Origin: Roseibium polysiphoniae | Lineage (GTDB): Bacteria > Pseudomonadota > Alphaproteobacteria > Rhizobiales > Stappiaceae | NCBI RefSeq assembly: GCF_014842925.1 | Contig: NZ_JACYXJ010000004.1 | Location: 310,001-374,000, forward strand | Direction: 5' to 3' | DNA: 64,000 nucleotides | Shown: positions 36,098 through 43,957 of the stretch, in pieces | Layout: each line of letters starts with the position of its first letter | Position numbering within the stretch: the stretch's first letter is position 1 | Notes under the pieces: model-generated | What the model was told of the DNA's origin: nothing | What the model saw: only the letters and a program-made list of their open reading frames with translations | Databases searched by the model: none | Made by a program: the position numbers and the translations under genes

Positions 36098-37162
36098 ATG
36101 GCAAAAATCACGCTCAAGGGCTTGCGCCACAGTTACAAGCCGGATCCGCAGGAGGATGCGGACTATGCGTTGCAGCAGCTCGACGTGGACTGGGAAGATG
36201 GCGGTGCCTACGCGCTTCTCGGCCCATCAGGCTGTGGTAAGACCACGCTGCTGAACATCATTTCCGGCCTTCTGACGCCGAGCCACGGTCAGGTGATCTT
36301 CGGCGACAAGGACGTGACCCAGCTGCCGCCGGACCAGAGACATATCGCGCAGGTGTTCCAGTTCCCGGTCGTCTACGACACGATGACCGTTTACGACAAT
36401 CTGGCGTTCCCTCTGCGCAATCGCGGCGTTCCGGAAGCAGAGGTCGACAAACGCGTCCGCGAGATCGCCGAAATGATCGACCTGACCGCGACACTGGACA
36501 ATCGTGCCTCTGGCCTGACGGCCGATGGCAAGCAGAAGATTTCCCTGGGCCGGGGGCTCGTGCGGACGGACGTCAATGTCATCATGTTCGACGAACCGTT
36601 GACCGTGATCGATCCGCACCTGAAGTGGCAACTTCGGTCCAAGCTCAAGGAGCTTCACCAGCGGGTCCGGACAACGATGATTTATGTGACCCATGACCAG
36701 ACCGAGGCACTGACCTTCGCAGACAAGGTCGTGGTCATGAAGGACGGTCAGGTGGTTCAGATCGGAACGCCGGTGGAACTCTTCGAAAGACCGCAGCATA
36801 CCTTTGTCGGCCACTTCATCGGGTCGCCGGGCATGAACGTGATGCCATGCGAAGTTCGCGGCGGAAAGGCCTTCTACCAGGACACGGAAATTTCCAGCTG
36901 GAATGCGGCATCCTGTACGGATGCCTCTGACCTGGAGCTCGGTGTCCGGCCGGAGTTCGTGGAATTCGGCCCCACCGGCGTCCCCGTCGAGGTCGCCAAG
37001 GTTTCCGATGCCGGCCGGTTCCGGATCGTCGACACCCGCAAGGGAGATCAGAGCATCAAGCTGTTGGTGCCTGAAGGCGGTGAGATTCCGGAAGGAAATG
37101 CATTCCTGCAGTTCGCGCAAGACCACACGCAGGTCTACCGCGACGGTTGGCTGATGAGTTGA
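36098..37162 (+). CDS. glpT: Glycerol-type ABC transporter ATPase GlpT (signature degenerate)
   Basis: Second ATPase, 354 residues. Walker A GPSGCGKTT at 42-50, Q-loop FQFPVVYD, Walker B VIMFDEP with glutamate 166, H-loop VTHDQTEA with histidine 199, and a TOBE-like C-terminus. The ABC signature, normally LSGGQ, reads LTADG at 140-144, and the D-loop reads VID instead of NLD. Together with GlpS this leaves the composite site built from GlpT Walker motifs and the GlpS signature as the likely working site. GGGAGACTG provides the ribosome site in the 33-bp gap after glpS. Confidence 0.87.
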   Translation: MAKITLKGLRHSYKPDPQEDADYALQQLDVDWEDGGAYALLGPSGCGKTTLLNIISGLLTPSHGQVIFGDKDVTQLPPDQRHIAQVFQFPVVYDTMTVYDNLAFPLRNRGVPEAEVDKRVREIAEMIDLTATLDNRASGLTADGKQKISLGRGLVRTDVNVIMFDEPLTVIDPHLKWQLRSKLKELHQRVRTTMIYVTHDQTEALTFADKVVVMKDGQVVQIGTPVELFERPQHTFVGHFIGSPGMNVMPCEVRGGKAFYQDTEISSWNAASCTDASDLELGVRPEFVEFGPTGVPVEVAKVSDAGRFRIVDTRKGDQSIKLLVPEGGEIPEGNAFLQFAQDHTQVYRDGWLMS

Positions 37163-37172
37163 GGACAAAGCC

Positions 37173-38036
37173 ATGAACAAGACAGAAAACCAGAAAGCCT
37201 GGCTCTTCGTCCTCCCGGTGGTCCTGCTGGTCGCGTTCAACGCGGTCATCCCGCTGATGACGGTCGTGAACTATTCGGTCCAGGAAACCTTTGGCGACAA
37301 CACGTTCTTCTGGGCCGGAGTGATCTGGTTCCAGGACGTGCTGAATTCGGATCGCTTCCACGCATCCCTTGGCCGGCAAATGATCTTCACCTTCTCGATC
37401 CTGGCCATCGAGATTCCACTGGGTGTTCTGATCGCGCTGACCTTGCCGCGAAAAGGCCCATGGGTGCCGGTGTGCCTGGTGCTCATGGCTCTGCCCCTGC
37501 TGATCCCCTACAATGTGGTCGGCGCAATGTGGAACATCTTTGCGCTCCCGGATATCGGCCTTCTGGGTTACGGTTTGAACGCACTGGGCTTCGACTATAA
37601 TTTCACTCGTCAGCCGGGAGATGCGTGGTTCACGCTGATCCTGATGGACGTGTGGCACTGGACATCTCTGGTGGTGCTTCTAGCCTATGCGGGTCTGGTA
37701 TCCATCCCCGACGCTTACTACCAGGCGGCCAAGATTGACGGCGCCAAGTCCTTCGCGATCTTCCGCTATATCCAGCTGCCGAAAATGAAGCGGGTGCTGA
37801 CCATCGCCGTGCTCTTGCGGTTCATGGACAGCTTCATGATCTACACGGAGCCTTTCGTTCTGACGGGCGGCGGGCCGGGCAACTCCACGACCCTTCTGTC
37901 GGTCGATCTTGTGAAGATCGCGCTGGGCCAGTTCGATCTGGGTCCTGCTGCGGCGATGTCGCTGATCTATTTCCTCATCATTCTGCTTTTGAGCTGGGTC
38001 TTCTACACTCTCATGATGCGAAACGAGGCCAACTGA
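37173..38036 (+). CDS. glpP: Glycerol-type ABC transporter permease GlpP
   Basis: Inner-membrane permease of 287 residues, six hydrophobic helices, MalF-like. The periplasmic stretch SVQETFGDNTFFWAG and the EAA loop (DAYYQAAKIDGAKSFAIF) resemble GlpP of rhizobial glycerol transporters. It lies 10 bp after glpT and its stop overlaps the glpQ start by one base (TGATG). Confidence 0.88.
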   Translation: MNKTENQKAWLFVLPVVLLVAFNAVIPLMTVVNYSVQETFGDNTFFWAGVIWFQDVLNSDRFHASLGRQMIFTFSILAIEIPLGVLIALTLPRKGPWVPVCLVLMALPLLIPYNVVGAMWNIFALPDIGLLGYGLNALGFDYNFTRQPGDAWFTLILMDVWHWTSLVVLLAYAGLVSIPDAYYQAAKIDGAKSFAIFRYIQLPKMKRVLTIAVLLRFMDSFMIYTEPFVLTGGGPGNSTTLLSVDLVKIALGQFDLGPAAAMSLIYFLIILLLSWVFYTLMMRNEAN

Positions 38037-38836
38037 TGAAAAACCCAAGCCGCTTCGTTCCGGCCCTCTATATTTTCTTCCTGATGTTGCCGATCTACTG
38101 GCTCATCAACATGTCGTTCAAGACGACCAACGAGATTCTCGGCTCGTTCTCGCTCTGGCCGCGAGAGTTCACGACCGAGAACTATGTCGCGATCTTCACA
38201 GACCCAACCTGGTATATGGGCTATGTGAACTCGCTGGCCTATGTCTCGCTTAACACTGTCCTGTCGGTGTCTGTGGCGCTTCCGGCGGCCTATGCCTTTT
38301 CGCGCTATCGTTTCCTGGGCGACAAGCATCTGTTCTTCTGGCTGTTGACCAACCGAATGGCCCCTCCGGCGGTCTTTGCCCTGCCGTTCTTCCAGCTCTA
38401 TTCGGCCGTTGGACTGTTCGATACCTATTGGGCAGTCGCGCTTGCCCACACGCTGTTTAACATCCCGCTGGCGGTCTGGATCCTGGAAGGGTTCATGTCC
38501 GGGGTGCCTAAGGAGCTCGATGAGACAGCCTATGTTGACGGCTATTCCTTCCCGCGATTTTTTGTGAAGATCTTCATTCCCACAATTGCAGCCGGGATCG
38601 GCGTTGCTGCCTTCTTCTGCTTCATGTTCTCCTGGGTTGAGCTGTTGCTGGCCAAGACGCTGACATCGGTGGCTGCCAAGCCTATCGCGGCTGTCATGAC
38701 ACGAACGGCTAGCACGTCAGGTTACGAGTTGGGGCTTCTTGCGGCAGCGGGAACACTGACCATCATCCCCGGTGCCTTTGTCATCTACTTCGTTCGCAAC
38801 TACATCGCCCGGGGCTTTGCCCTCGGCAGGGTCTGA
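38036..38836 (+). CDS. glpQ: Glycerol-type ABC transporter permease GlpQ
   Basis: Second permease, MalG-like, 266 residues, six hydrophobic helices, EAA loop PKELDETAYVDGYSFPRF. The conserved start PSRFVPALYIFFLMLPIYWL fits the family. Despite the shared symbol this is the permease of the GlpSTPQ importer, not the periplasmic glycerophosphodiesterase GlpQ of enteric bacteria. Confidence 0.88.
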   Translation: MKNPSRFVPALYIFFLMLPIYWLINMSFKTTNEILGSFSLWPREFTTENYVAIFTDPTWYMGYVNSLAYVSLNTVLSVSVALPAAYAFSRYRFLGDKHLFFWLLTNRMAPPAVFALPFFQLYSAVGLFDTYWAVALAHTLFNIPLAVWILEGFMSGVPKELDETAYVDGYSFPRFFVKIFIPTIAAGIGVAAFFCFMFSWVELLLAKTLTSVAAKPIAAVMTRTASTSGYELGLLAAAGTLTIIPGAFVIYFVRNYIARGFALGRV

Positions 38837-38849
38837 GGAGGATATCGCC

Positions 38850-39131
38850 ATGGGTCTTTCATGGATGGCCTGGACCTGGCCGACTGCTGCGTTCTTCTGT
38901 TTCGTCGCTCTGGCAATCGCGACGATGGGCGTTTGGGAGTATTTCTCGCCAGGCGGTGGTCCTCGCGACGGCGTTCTCGGACTTCACACCACGCGCGGAG
39001 ACCGTCTGTTCATCTCCCTGCTGGGCAGTGCCTTCATCTTCCTCGCGTGGCTGGGATTGATCGGAACGCCACTTTGGGCGCCGCTTGCGATTGCCATCGT
39101 TTACGGCCTGGCGGTGTTCCGCTGGGTCTGA
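38850..39131 (+). CDS. glpU: Small membrane protein of the glycerol transporter operon (GlpU, DUF2160)
   Basis: A 93-residue protein with three hydrophobic segments (FFCFVALAIATMGVWEYF, LFISLLGSAFIFLAWLGLI, LWAPLAIAIVYGLAVF) and a conserved GLHTTRGDRLF loop, matching DUF2160 proteins encoded next to glpSTPQV in rhizobia. Its role is unknown; it may stabilise the permease complex. GAGGAGGATATCGCC is a strong ribosome site for the ATG at 38850. It closes the operon 13 bp after glpQ and is convergent with the siderophore-interacting protein gene. Confidence 0.85.
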   Translation: MGLSWMAWTWPTAAFFCFVALAIATMGVWEYFSPGGGPRDGVLGLHTTRGDRLFISLLGSAFIFLAWLGLIGTPLWAPLAIAIVYGLAVFRWV

Positions 39132-39141
39132 GGCTCGAGCT

Positions 39142-40221
39142 TCAGGCGGTGCCTTTGGCATCGCCCGAGCGGCCGCGCTTCCAATAGGAAATCGCGTATT
39201 GCCGCCCTTTGCCGAGCCCAAACTCCTGCTTGAAGACTTTTCGCAGTGACTGGGCATTGTCGTGCTCGCCGGCAAACCAGCAAAAGTCCGGCGCGCAGTC
39301 ACCGGCGAGGGCTTTCAAGCTGCCTTCGACCTTTTCAGGGAAGTCCTTCGAATCCAGGCACGTGATTGGCAACGTGGTCTCAGGAAAATAGTCGAGGCTC
39401 GCCTCCGGCAGGGCGGTGACCACGTGACCCGTGCAGGTCTTGGGAAGGGTCCCAAGAAGGTGTGCAAGGGCCGGCAGAGCGGTCTCGTCGGCGGCCAGCA
39501 AGACGGATTGGCACTCTTGCGGCACCCTTTCGCCGCCACCCGGGCCCATAAGGCCAATGGTGTCTCCCTCGATGGCTCTTTCGGCCCAATCGGCGATCAT
39601 CCCACCCTGATGGCGAACGATGTCGATATCGACTTCAGTCAGGTATGCCCGAACGTCTTTCAGTGTGTAGTAGCGCACGTGAAGCTCGTCTTCTCCCTTC
39701 GGCCAAAGCGTGGCCCCATTGGAAGCGACATGAGGCCATTGCGGTGCACGCGTGGCATCCGATGGCAACATAAGCTTGACGTGAATGCCGCCCTTTTGGA
39801 GTGAGTTTGCGGTTTTGCAGGCAAAGGTCAGGCGCAACATGCCGGGGAAGATCTCGCTCTTCCCGGACATCTGCAACAGGTGAAAGTTCGGCGGCCTGAT
39901 ATCGTCACTTGCGCCTTCACTTTGACGATCGTCGCTCCAGCGGATCGATGCGGCTGCTTCCGGTGTGAGTTCCTCCAGATGCCGCACCACGCCCTCCTTG
40001 AAAACGAAGAGCTTGTTGGGGCTGGGCGCCGAAACGGCGAAGGTCAGTGTTTGAGGCGCCTGGGAAACCAGGATCCGACTGTCCTCATCGATCGGGATCA
40101 GGACACTGCCATCGCCCTGATCAACGTGGTTCAGATCGTGGCTCTTGAGGTGCTCCAAAAGCGCGCCGAGAACAGATCCTGGATCAGCAACGACAACAGT
40201 CGTTTGGGCTTCGAGGCTCAT
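39142..40221 (-). CDS. Siderophore-interacting FAD reductase with N-terminal DUF2218
   Basis: Cytosolic ViuB/SIP-type ferric-siderophore reductase of 359 residues. Residues about 1-95 form a DUF2218 domain. From about 115 follows the SIP FAD-binding barrel with RYYTLKDVR and the phosphate loop block GDTIGLMGPGGG, then the SIP NAD(P)H domain with LAADETALPALAHLL and a terminal CWFAGEHDNA and YWKRG. It would reduce the imported ferric-siderophore and release iron. The start overlaps the RhtX-like gene stop by 4 bp, so the two are coupled. It is functionally redundant with FhuF. Confidence 0.9.
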   Translation of the reverse strand: MSLEAQTTVVVADPGSVLGALLEHLKSHDLNHVDQGDGSVLIPIDEDSRILVSQAPQTLTFAVSAPSPNKLFVFKEGVVRHLEELTPEAAASIRWSDDRQSEGASDDIRPPNFHLLQMSGKSEIFPGMLRLTFACKTANSLQKGGIHVKLMLPSDATRAPQWPHVASNGATLWPKGEDELHVRYYTLKDVRAYLTEVDIDIVRHQGGMIADWAERAIEGDTIGLMGPGGGERVPQECQSVLLAADETALPALAHLLGTLPKTCTGHVVTALPEASLDYFPETTLPITCLDSKDFPEKVEGSLKALAGDCAPDFCWFAGEHDNAQSLRKVFKQEFGLGKGRQYAISYWKRGRSGDAKGTA

Positions 40222-41510
40222 GACGCAGCCTCGTTCTGGGCCGTATTCTGGCGAAGCGATTTCCCTGATCTGCCTGGCAGAAGCTTGATTGTCGCCAGCA
40301 CCGCGAGGCCCGACAGCACGGCGGCCAGCACGAAGAGACCGTCATATCCGAAGTGGTCCGCGATCATGCCGGACGTCATGGAGCCGATCAGATAGACAAT
40401 CAGCTGAGCGCAGGCCAGCAGGGTGAAATCTGTTCCCGGCTGCGACCTGGAGGCGACGCTCATGAAGAGCGAGTACAGAATGACGATTTCCATGTAGCGA
40501 ATGAAGGTCTGGAACGCAGCTGCCGACATCACCGTCCAAAGGGGCTCGTAGATCCCCAGCGCTTGCAGGGCGAAGGCGGTGAAACAGATGGTGCGCAAAA
40601 GGCCAAGAATGATCAGCGACCTGTTGGCTCCTTGCCACTTGATCAGGCCAACGGCGATGACCGACCCGACGATGCCTGCTGTGGCGGCAGAGCCTCCGGA
40701 CAGATAGCCGATCCAGGAAAGAGACAGGCCGACGTCGACGAGATAGGGGCCTTCCATCGCCTTGACCAGGCCTTCGCTTGCCCGAAAGACCAGCGCAATG
40801 AAAAAGATCTGGACCGCTTCCGGACGCATGAAAAACGCACGCAGCGATGGTTTTGAAATTGCTTTCTCTTCGGCATCAGATGGCTGAGGTTCCGCCGCTC
40901 GTTCCCGCATCAGGGGCGTAACGAGCAGGGGCAACAGAGACAAGGCGGCGACAAAGAGAAGTGTCGGTGTCCATCCATAGGTCTCAAACAGAATAAGGGA
41001 CAGGGTGCCTCCGATCACGACGCCGAGGGCGACTGCACCGCCTTGAAAGGCGTTGCCGATGCCTCTGTCTTTTTCCGAAAGACTGTTGGTCGCGTAGCCG
41101 TCTGTCGCAATGTCCTGTACCGACATGGCCAGCGCCATCGTCAGACAAACCACGAAGAGCCCTGTGACATTCGTTGGTTCGATGAACGCCAGGACCGCGA
41201 TGCCAGATGCCGTGACCAGCTGCATGGGAACGATCCAGCCGCGCCGGTGTCCGATCTTGAGAAATCTGAAGCGGTCGATGAACGGAGCCCAGAGGAACTT
41301 GAGCACCAAGGGTAACATGAGGAGGGAGAAAAAGCCGATCGCGCTCCGGGAAACACCTGCCTCACGCAGGACCGGAGGAAGGGCCGCCGCAATGAGGTAG
41401 GTTGGAATACCTTGTGCCAGGTACAGGCCGCCAAGCGTTGCAAACAGGCGGTAACGTTCGGCGTTTCCGGCGGGATCTGTTCCCTTGAGCTTGGCTCTCG
41501 ACAGACGCAT
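40218..41510 (-). CDS. rhtX: RhtX/FptX-like MFS siderophore importer
   Basis: Inner-membrane carrier of 430 residues with about 12 helices. The start YLAQGIPTYLIAAALPPVLREAGVS and LWAPFIDRFRF are characteristic of the AmpG-related RhtX/FptX family, single-protein transporters that bring ferric-siderophores (rhizobactin, pyochelin) from periplasm to cytosol without ATP. An in-frame TTG at 41573 is rejected in favour of the ATG at 41510. It sits downstream of the TonB receptor gene behind a terminator-like hairpin and is coupled to the reductase gene, giving receptor, carrier and reductase in order. Confidence 0.85.
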   Translation of the reverse strand: MRLSRAKLKGTDPAGNAERYRLFATLGGLYLAQGIPTYLIAAALPPVLREAGVSRSAIGFFSLLMLPLVLKFLWAPFIDRFRFLKIGHRRGWIVPMQLVTASGIAVLAFIEPTNVTGLFVVCLTMALAMSVQDIATDGYATNSLSEKDRGIGNAFQGGAVALGVVIGGTLSLILFETYGWTPTLLFVAALSLLPLLVTPLMRERAAEPQPSDAEEKAISKPSLRAFFMRPEAVQIFFIALVFRASEGLVKAMEGPYLVDVGLSLSWIGYLSGGSAATAGIVGSVIAVGLIKWQGANRSLIILGLLRTICFTAFALQALGIYEPLWTVMSAAAFQTFIRYMEIVILYSLFMSVASRSQPGTDFTLLACAQLIVYLIGSMTSGMIADHFGYDGLFVLAAVLSGLAVLATIKLLPGRSGKSLRQNTAQNEAAS

Positions 41511-41555
41511 GGCTGGCTCATTTTCAAAAGTGTCGAGGGTAGGCCCTCGGAAAGG

Positions 41556-41583
41556 AAAAACCGCAGGCGCCAAGCGCCCGCGG
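41556..41583 (-). terminator. Intrinsic terminator after the TonB receptor gene
   Basis: On the minus strand CCGCGGGCG and CGCCTGCGG pair over 9 bp (one G-T) around a CTTGG loop and are followed by five T residues. It lies 15 bp after the receptor stop and should limit read-through into the rhtX-like gene. Confidence 0.82.
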
Positions 41584-41597
41584 TCAACGTTGATGAC

Positions 41598-43769
41598 TTA
41601 GAACTTGACCTGGTAAGACAGGGCAATGGTCCGGCCGAGACCTGCGACACTGATGCCGCGCGTGGCAGTCGCCGTCGGGTTGATGTAGTCGGTATCAAGA
41701 ATGTTGCGAACGCCGAGTGAGAGCTTTCCGTTGTTCTCGAAGGTTTTCGCGACGGCGGCGTTCAGCAGGACAGCACCATCGATCTTGTTGTCTATGTCGC
41801 GAGATCTGCCGGAGAAGAATTCGACTTCTGCGCGGGCAGTGATGTCGTGCTCAAAGTTCATTGTGCTGTACAAGAGGCCCTTGAACGTCGTCGGAATGCG
41901 GTTGTTCGGCAGATAACTGTCGAACTCGCCATCATCATCCGTGTCGTATTGGCCTTCCGAATATGCCAGTACGCTGCCAACGGTCATCCAGTCCAGGACA
42001 TGTGCTTCTCCGTTGAACTCGACGCCCCAGAGTCGCTCTTTCTGCTGCGAGACGCTGTTGGACGAGATGTCAAAGGTCGTGCCCTTGTCGGATGTCGAGA
42101 AATAGGCGCTCAGGTTCGCGCGGAACATGTCCCAATCACCACGCAGGCCGATCTCGTAGGTGTTCACAAGCTGAGGCTCGGGGGAGATGTCTGAAAAGCT
42201 CGTCGTGCCGCTACCGGTACAGACACCGGCAATGCCGGAGATCGAGCAAAGCTCAGCGGTGGTGTTTGCACCCGCACGGCGTGTAAACGCGCCGACGTCC
42301 GCCAAAGCGTAGCCTTGAGAAAAGTTGCCGTAGGCCTGCATTTCCTCAGTGACGTCAAACACGCCGCCGATGTTGAAGGTCCACTGATTGTAGCTGAAGT
42401 CGCCGCCGGTCACATCGACCGCGCCAATGGTCGCGACCGGCAAGCCGAGGCTCGACAGCAGGTTGGTCTGCGATTCTGGGCGCGTGAAATCGTCGACACT
42501 CAGGAAGAACTGGTCGAACCTGGCACCCGCCTGCATGCGGAAACGGTCGACGATCGGAATTTCAGCCTGAGCAAAGCCGGCGATCTGGTTTTGTGTCATG
42601 GGTGCGATGACATCTGCGCCACCGATGGTTTCCTGCGTGGTCCGATCGAAGGTATAATCGACTCCCCAAGTGACGTTTGAGCCTTCTGTAAGGAAATCCA
42701 GAGCGCTGTTGACCGAGGCGTTCAAGCCGGCGCGATCGCCGTAAAGAACTGTCTGATTGTCCGATGTATAGACAAAGGTGTTCACGCTCGAGAGCTCGGT
42801 CATGAGTGACTGCTTCTCGATGTGATTGTAGAACGCCTTGACTTCCAGACTGCCCAGAGAAAAGTCGGCATCCGTGTAGCGGGCAGTGAAATACTGGGAG
42901 TTCTCTTCCAGCGGCTCGCCGTCATATGGATTGGAGTAGTCGGGAACAGATGTGCCGGTGGAGTAGTCCGTGTACCAGTCAGGATCCTGGCGGGCGTAGC
43001 TGAGGTCGGCACTTATTTCGAAGCGCTTGGCGTCTGTCTCGTAGCCGATGACGCCAAATGCTTCGCCTTCGCTGATACGGTCCGCGCCGCCCTGTCCAAG
43101 CATGCCATCCGATGCGAGCTCGTTGCCGGCTCCATCATAGGTGCGTCTGCTGAAGTCACCTGAGAGAGAGAAGAAGTAGTCGAATTTGCCGTTACGACCC
43201 TCGACCGAGACATTTGCGTTAGGCGCAATCGATTCCGGCAGGTTCGCGGTAAAGGCGGTTGCGCCAACTGTTGCGGTGACATTGATGCCGTCTTCGACGC
43301 CGCGCTTGGTAATGATGTTGATTGTGCCGCCGGTCGCGCCTGCACCGTAGAGACTGGAGGCGCCATTGACGACCTCGATGCGGGCAATGTTTTCCATGTT
43401 GATCAGGGACAGAATGCGCGAGTTGTTCCGCAGTGGTGTGTTGCGTGGAACGCCGTCGACCATGATCAGAACGCTGCGGCCGCGGAAGCTCTCGGACGCG
43501 CCCGAGATGGTCTGATTGCTCGGCGCGTAGCCGGGCACCAGCCGAGACACAAGATCGGAGGTGTCTGTAGCGAGGATCTTCGTTTCCTCGATCTGCTCTT
43601 CAGAAATGATCTCGACCGACTGTGCGACAGTCCCGAGGGACCCTTCGCTACGGTTTGCCGTCACAACAATCTGATCAAGAAAGACGCTCTCGCCGGAGTT
43701 GTCCTGAGCGTGTGCTGGCAGCGTGCACAATGCCGTGCTCGCCCACAGAATGCAGGATCTGATTTTCAT
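41598..43769 (-). CDS. TonB-dependent ferric-siderophore receptor
   Basis: Outer-membrane receptor of 723 residues. A signal peptide (MKIRSCILWASTALCTLPAH ending AQA-like) is followed by a TonB-box-like ESVFLDQIVVTA, the plug domain with VLIMVDGVPRN and IEVVNGASSLYGAGATGG, then a 22-strand barrel ending in the classical aromatic YQVKF. The plug and position next to NIS synthetase genes suggest a hydroxamate-citrate siderophore such as aerobactin, schizokinen or rhizobactin 1021 (IutA/RhtA type). A TGA-N9-TCA palindrome lies 94 bp upstream, predicting iron repression. Confidence 0.92.
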   Translation of the reverse strand: MKIRSCILWASTALCTLPAHAQDNSGESVFLDQIVVTANRSEGSLGTVAQSVEIISEEQIEETKILATDTSDLVSRLVPGYAPSNQTISGASESFRGRSVLIMVDGVPRNTPLRNNSRILSLINMENIARIEVVNGASSLYGAGATGGTINIITKRGVEDGINVTATVGATAFTANLPESIAPNANVSVEGRNGKFDYFFSLSGDFSRRTYDGAGNELASDGMLGQGGADRISEGEAFGVIGYETDAKRFEISADLSYARQDPDWYTDYSTGTSVPDYSNPYDGEPLEENSQYFTARYTDADFSLGSLEVKAFYNHIEKQSLMTELSSVNTFVYTSDNQTVLYGDRAGLNASVNSALDFLTEGSNVTWGVDYTFDRTTQETIGGADVIAPMTQNQIAGFAQAEIPIVDRFRMQAGARFDQFFLSVDDFTRPESQTNLLSSLGLPVATIGAVDVTGGDFSYNQWTFNIGGVFDVTEEMQAYGNFSQGYALADVGAFTRRAGANTTAELCSISGIAGVCTGSGTTSFSDISPEPQLVNTYEIGLRGDWDMFRANLSAYFSTSDKGTTFDISSNSVSQQKERLWGVEFNGEAHVLDWMTVGSVLAYSEGQYDTDDDGEFDSYLPNNRIPTTFKGLLYSTMNFEHDITARAEVEFFSGRSRDIDNKIDGAVLLNAAVAKTFENNGKLSLGVRNILDTDYINPTATATRGISVAGLGRTIALSYQVKF

Positions 43770-43863
43770 GGATGCCCACCCAATAAGGTTTTATTTTCAA
43801 GGAATTGGGTGGCTCGATAGCGGCTGCAGTCTGGCTTCCCGTTAAATCTACATCAATCATACA

Positions 43864-43878
43864 TGAATAATTTATTCA
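43864..43878. promoter_or_regulatory. Iron-responsive operator (RirA-type) for the TonB receptor
   Basis: TGAATAATTTATTCA is a 15-bp palindrome, apart from its central base, matching the RirA IRO pattern TGA-N9-TCA. It lies between the iucC-like stop and the receptor start, in the receptor promoter region. Confidence 0.8.
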
Positions 43879-43957
43879 AGTTTATACACTGTAAATTGTA
43901 CGGTTTGGTTGTGTTGTTGCAGATCGGACACATTGGAAAACCCCAGATAGAACTGTC

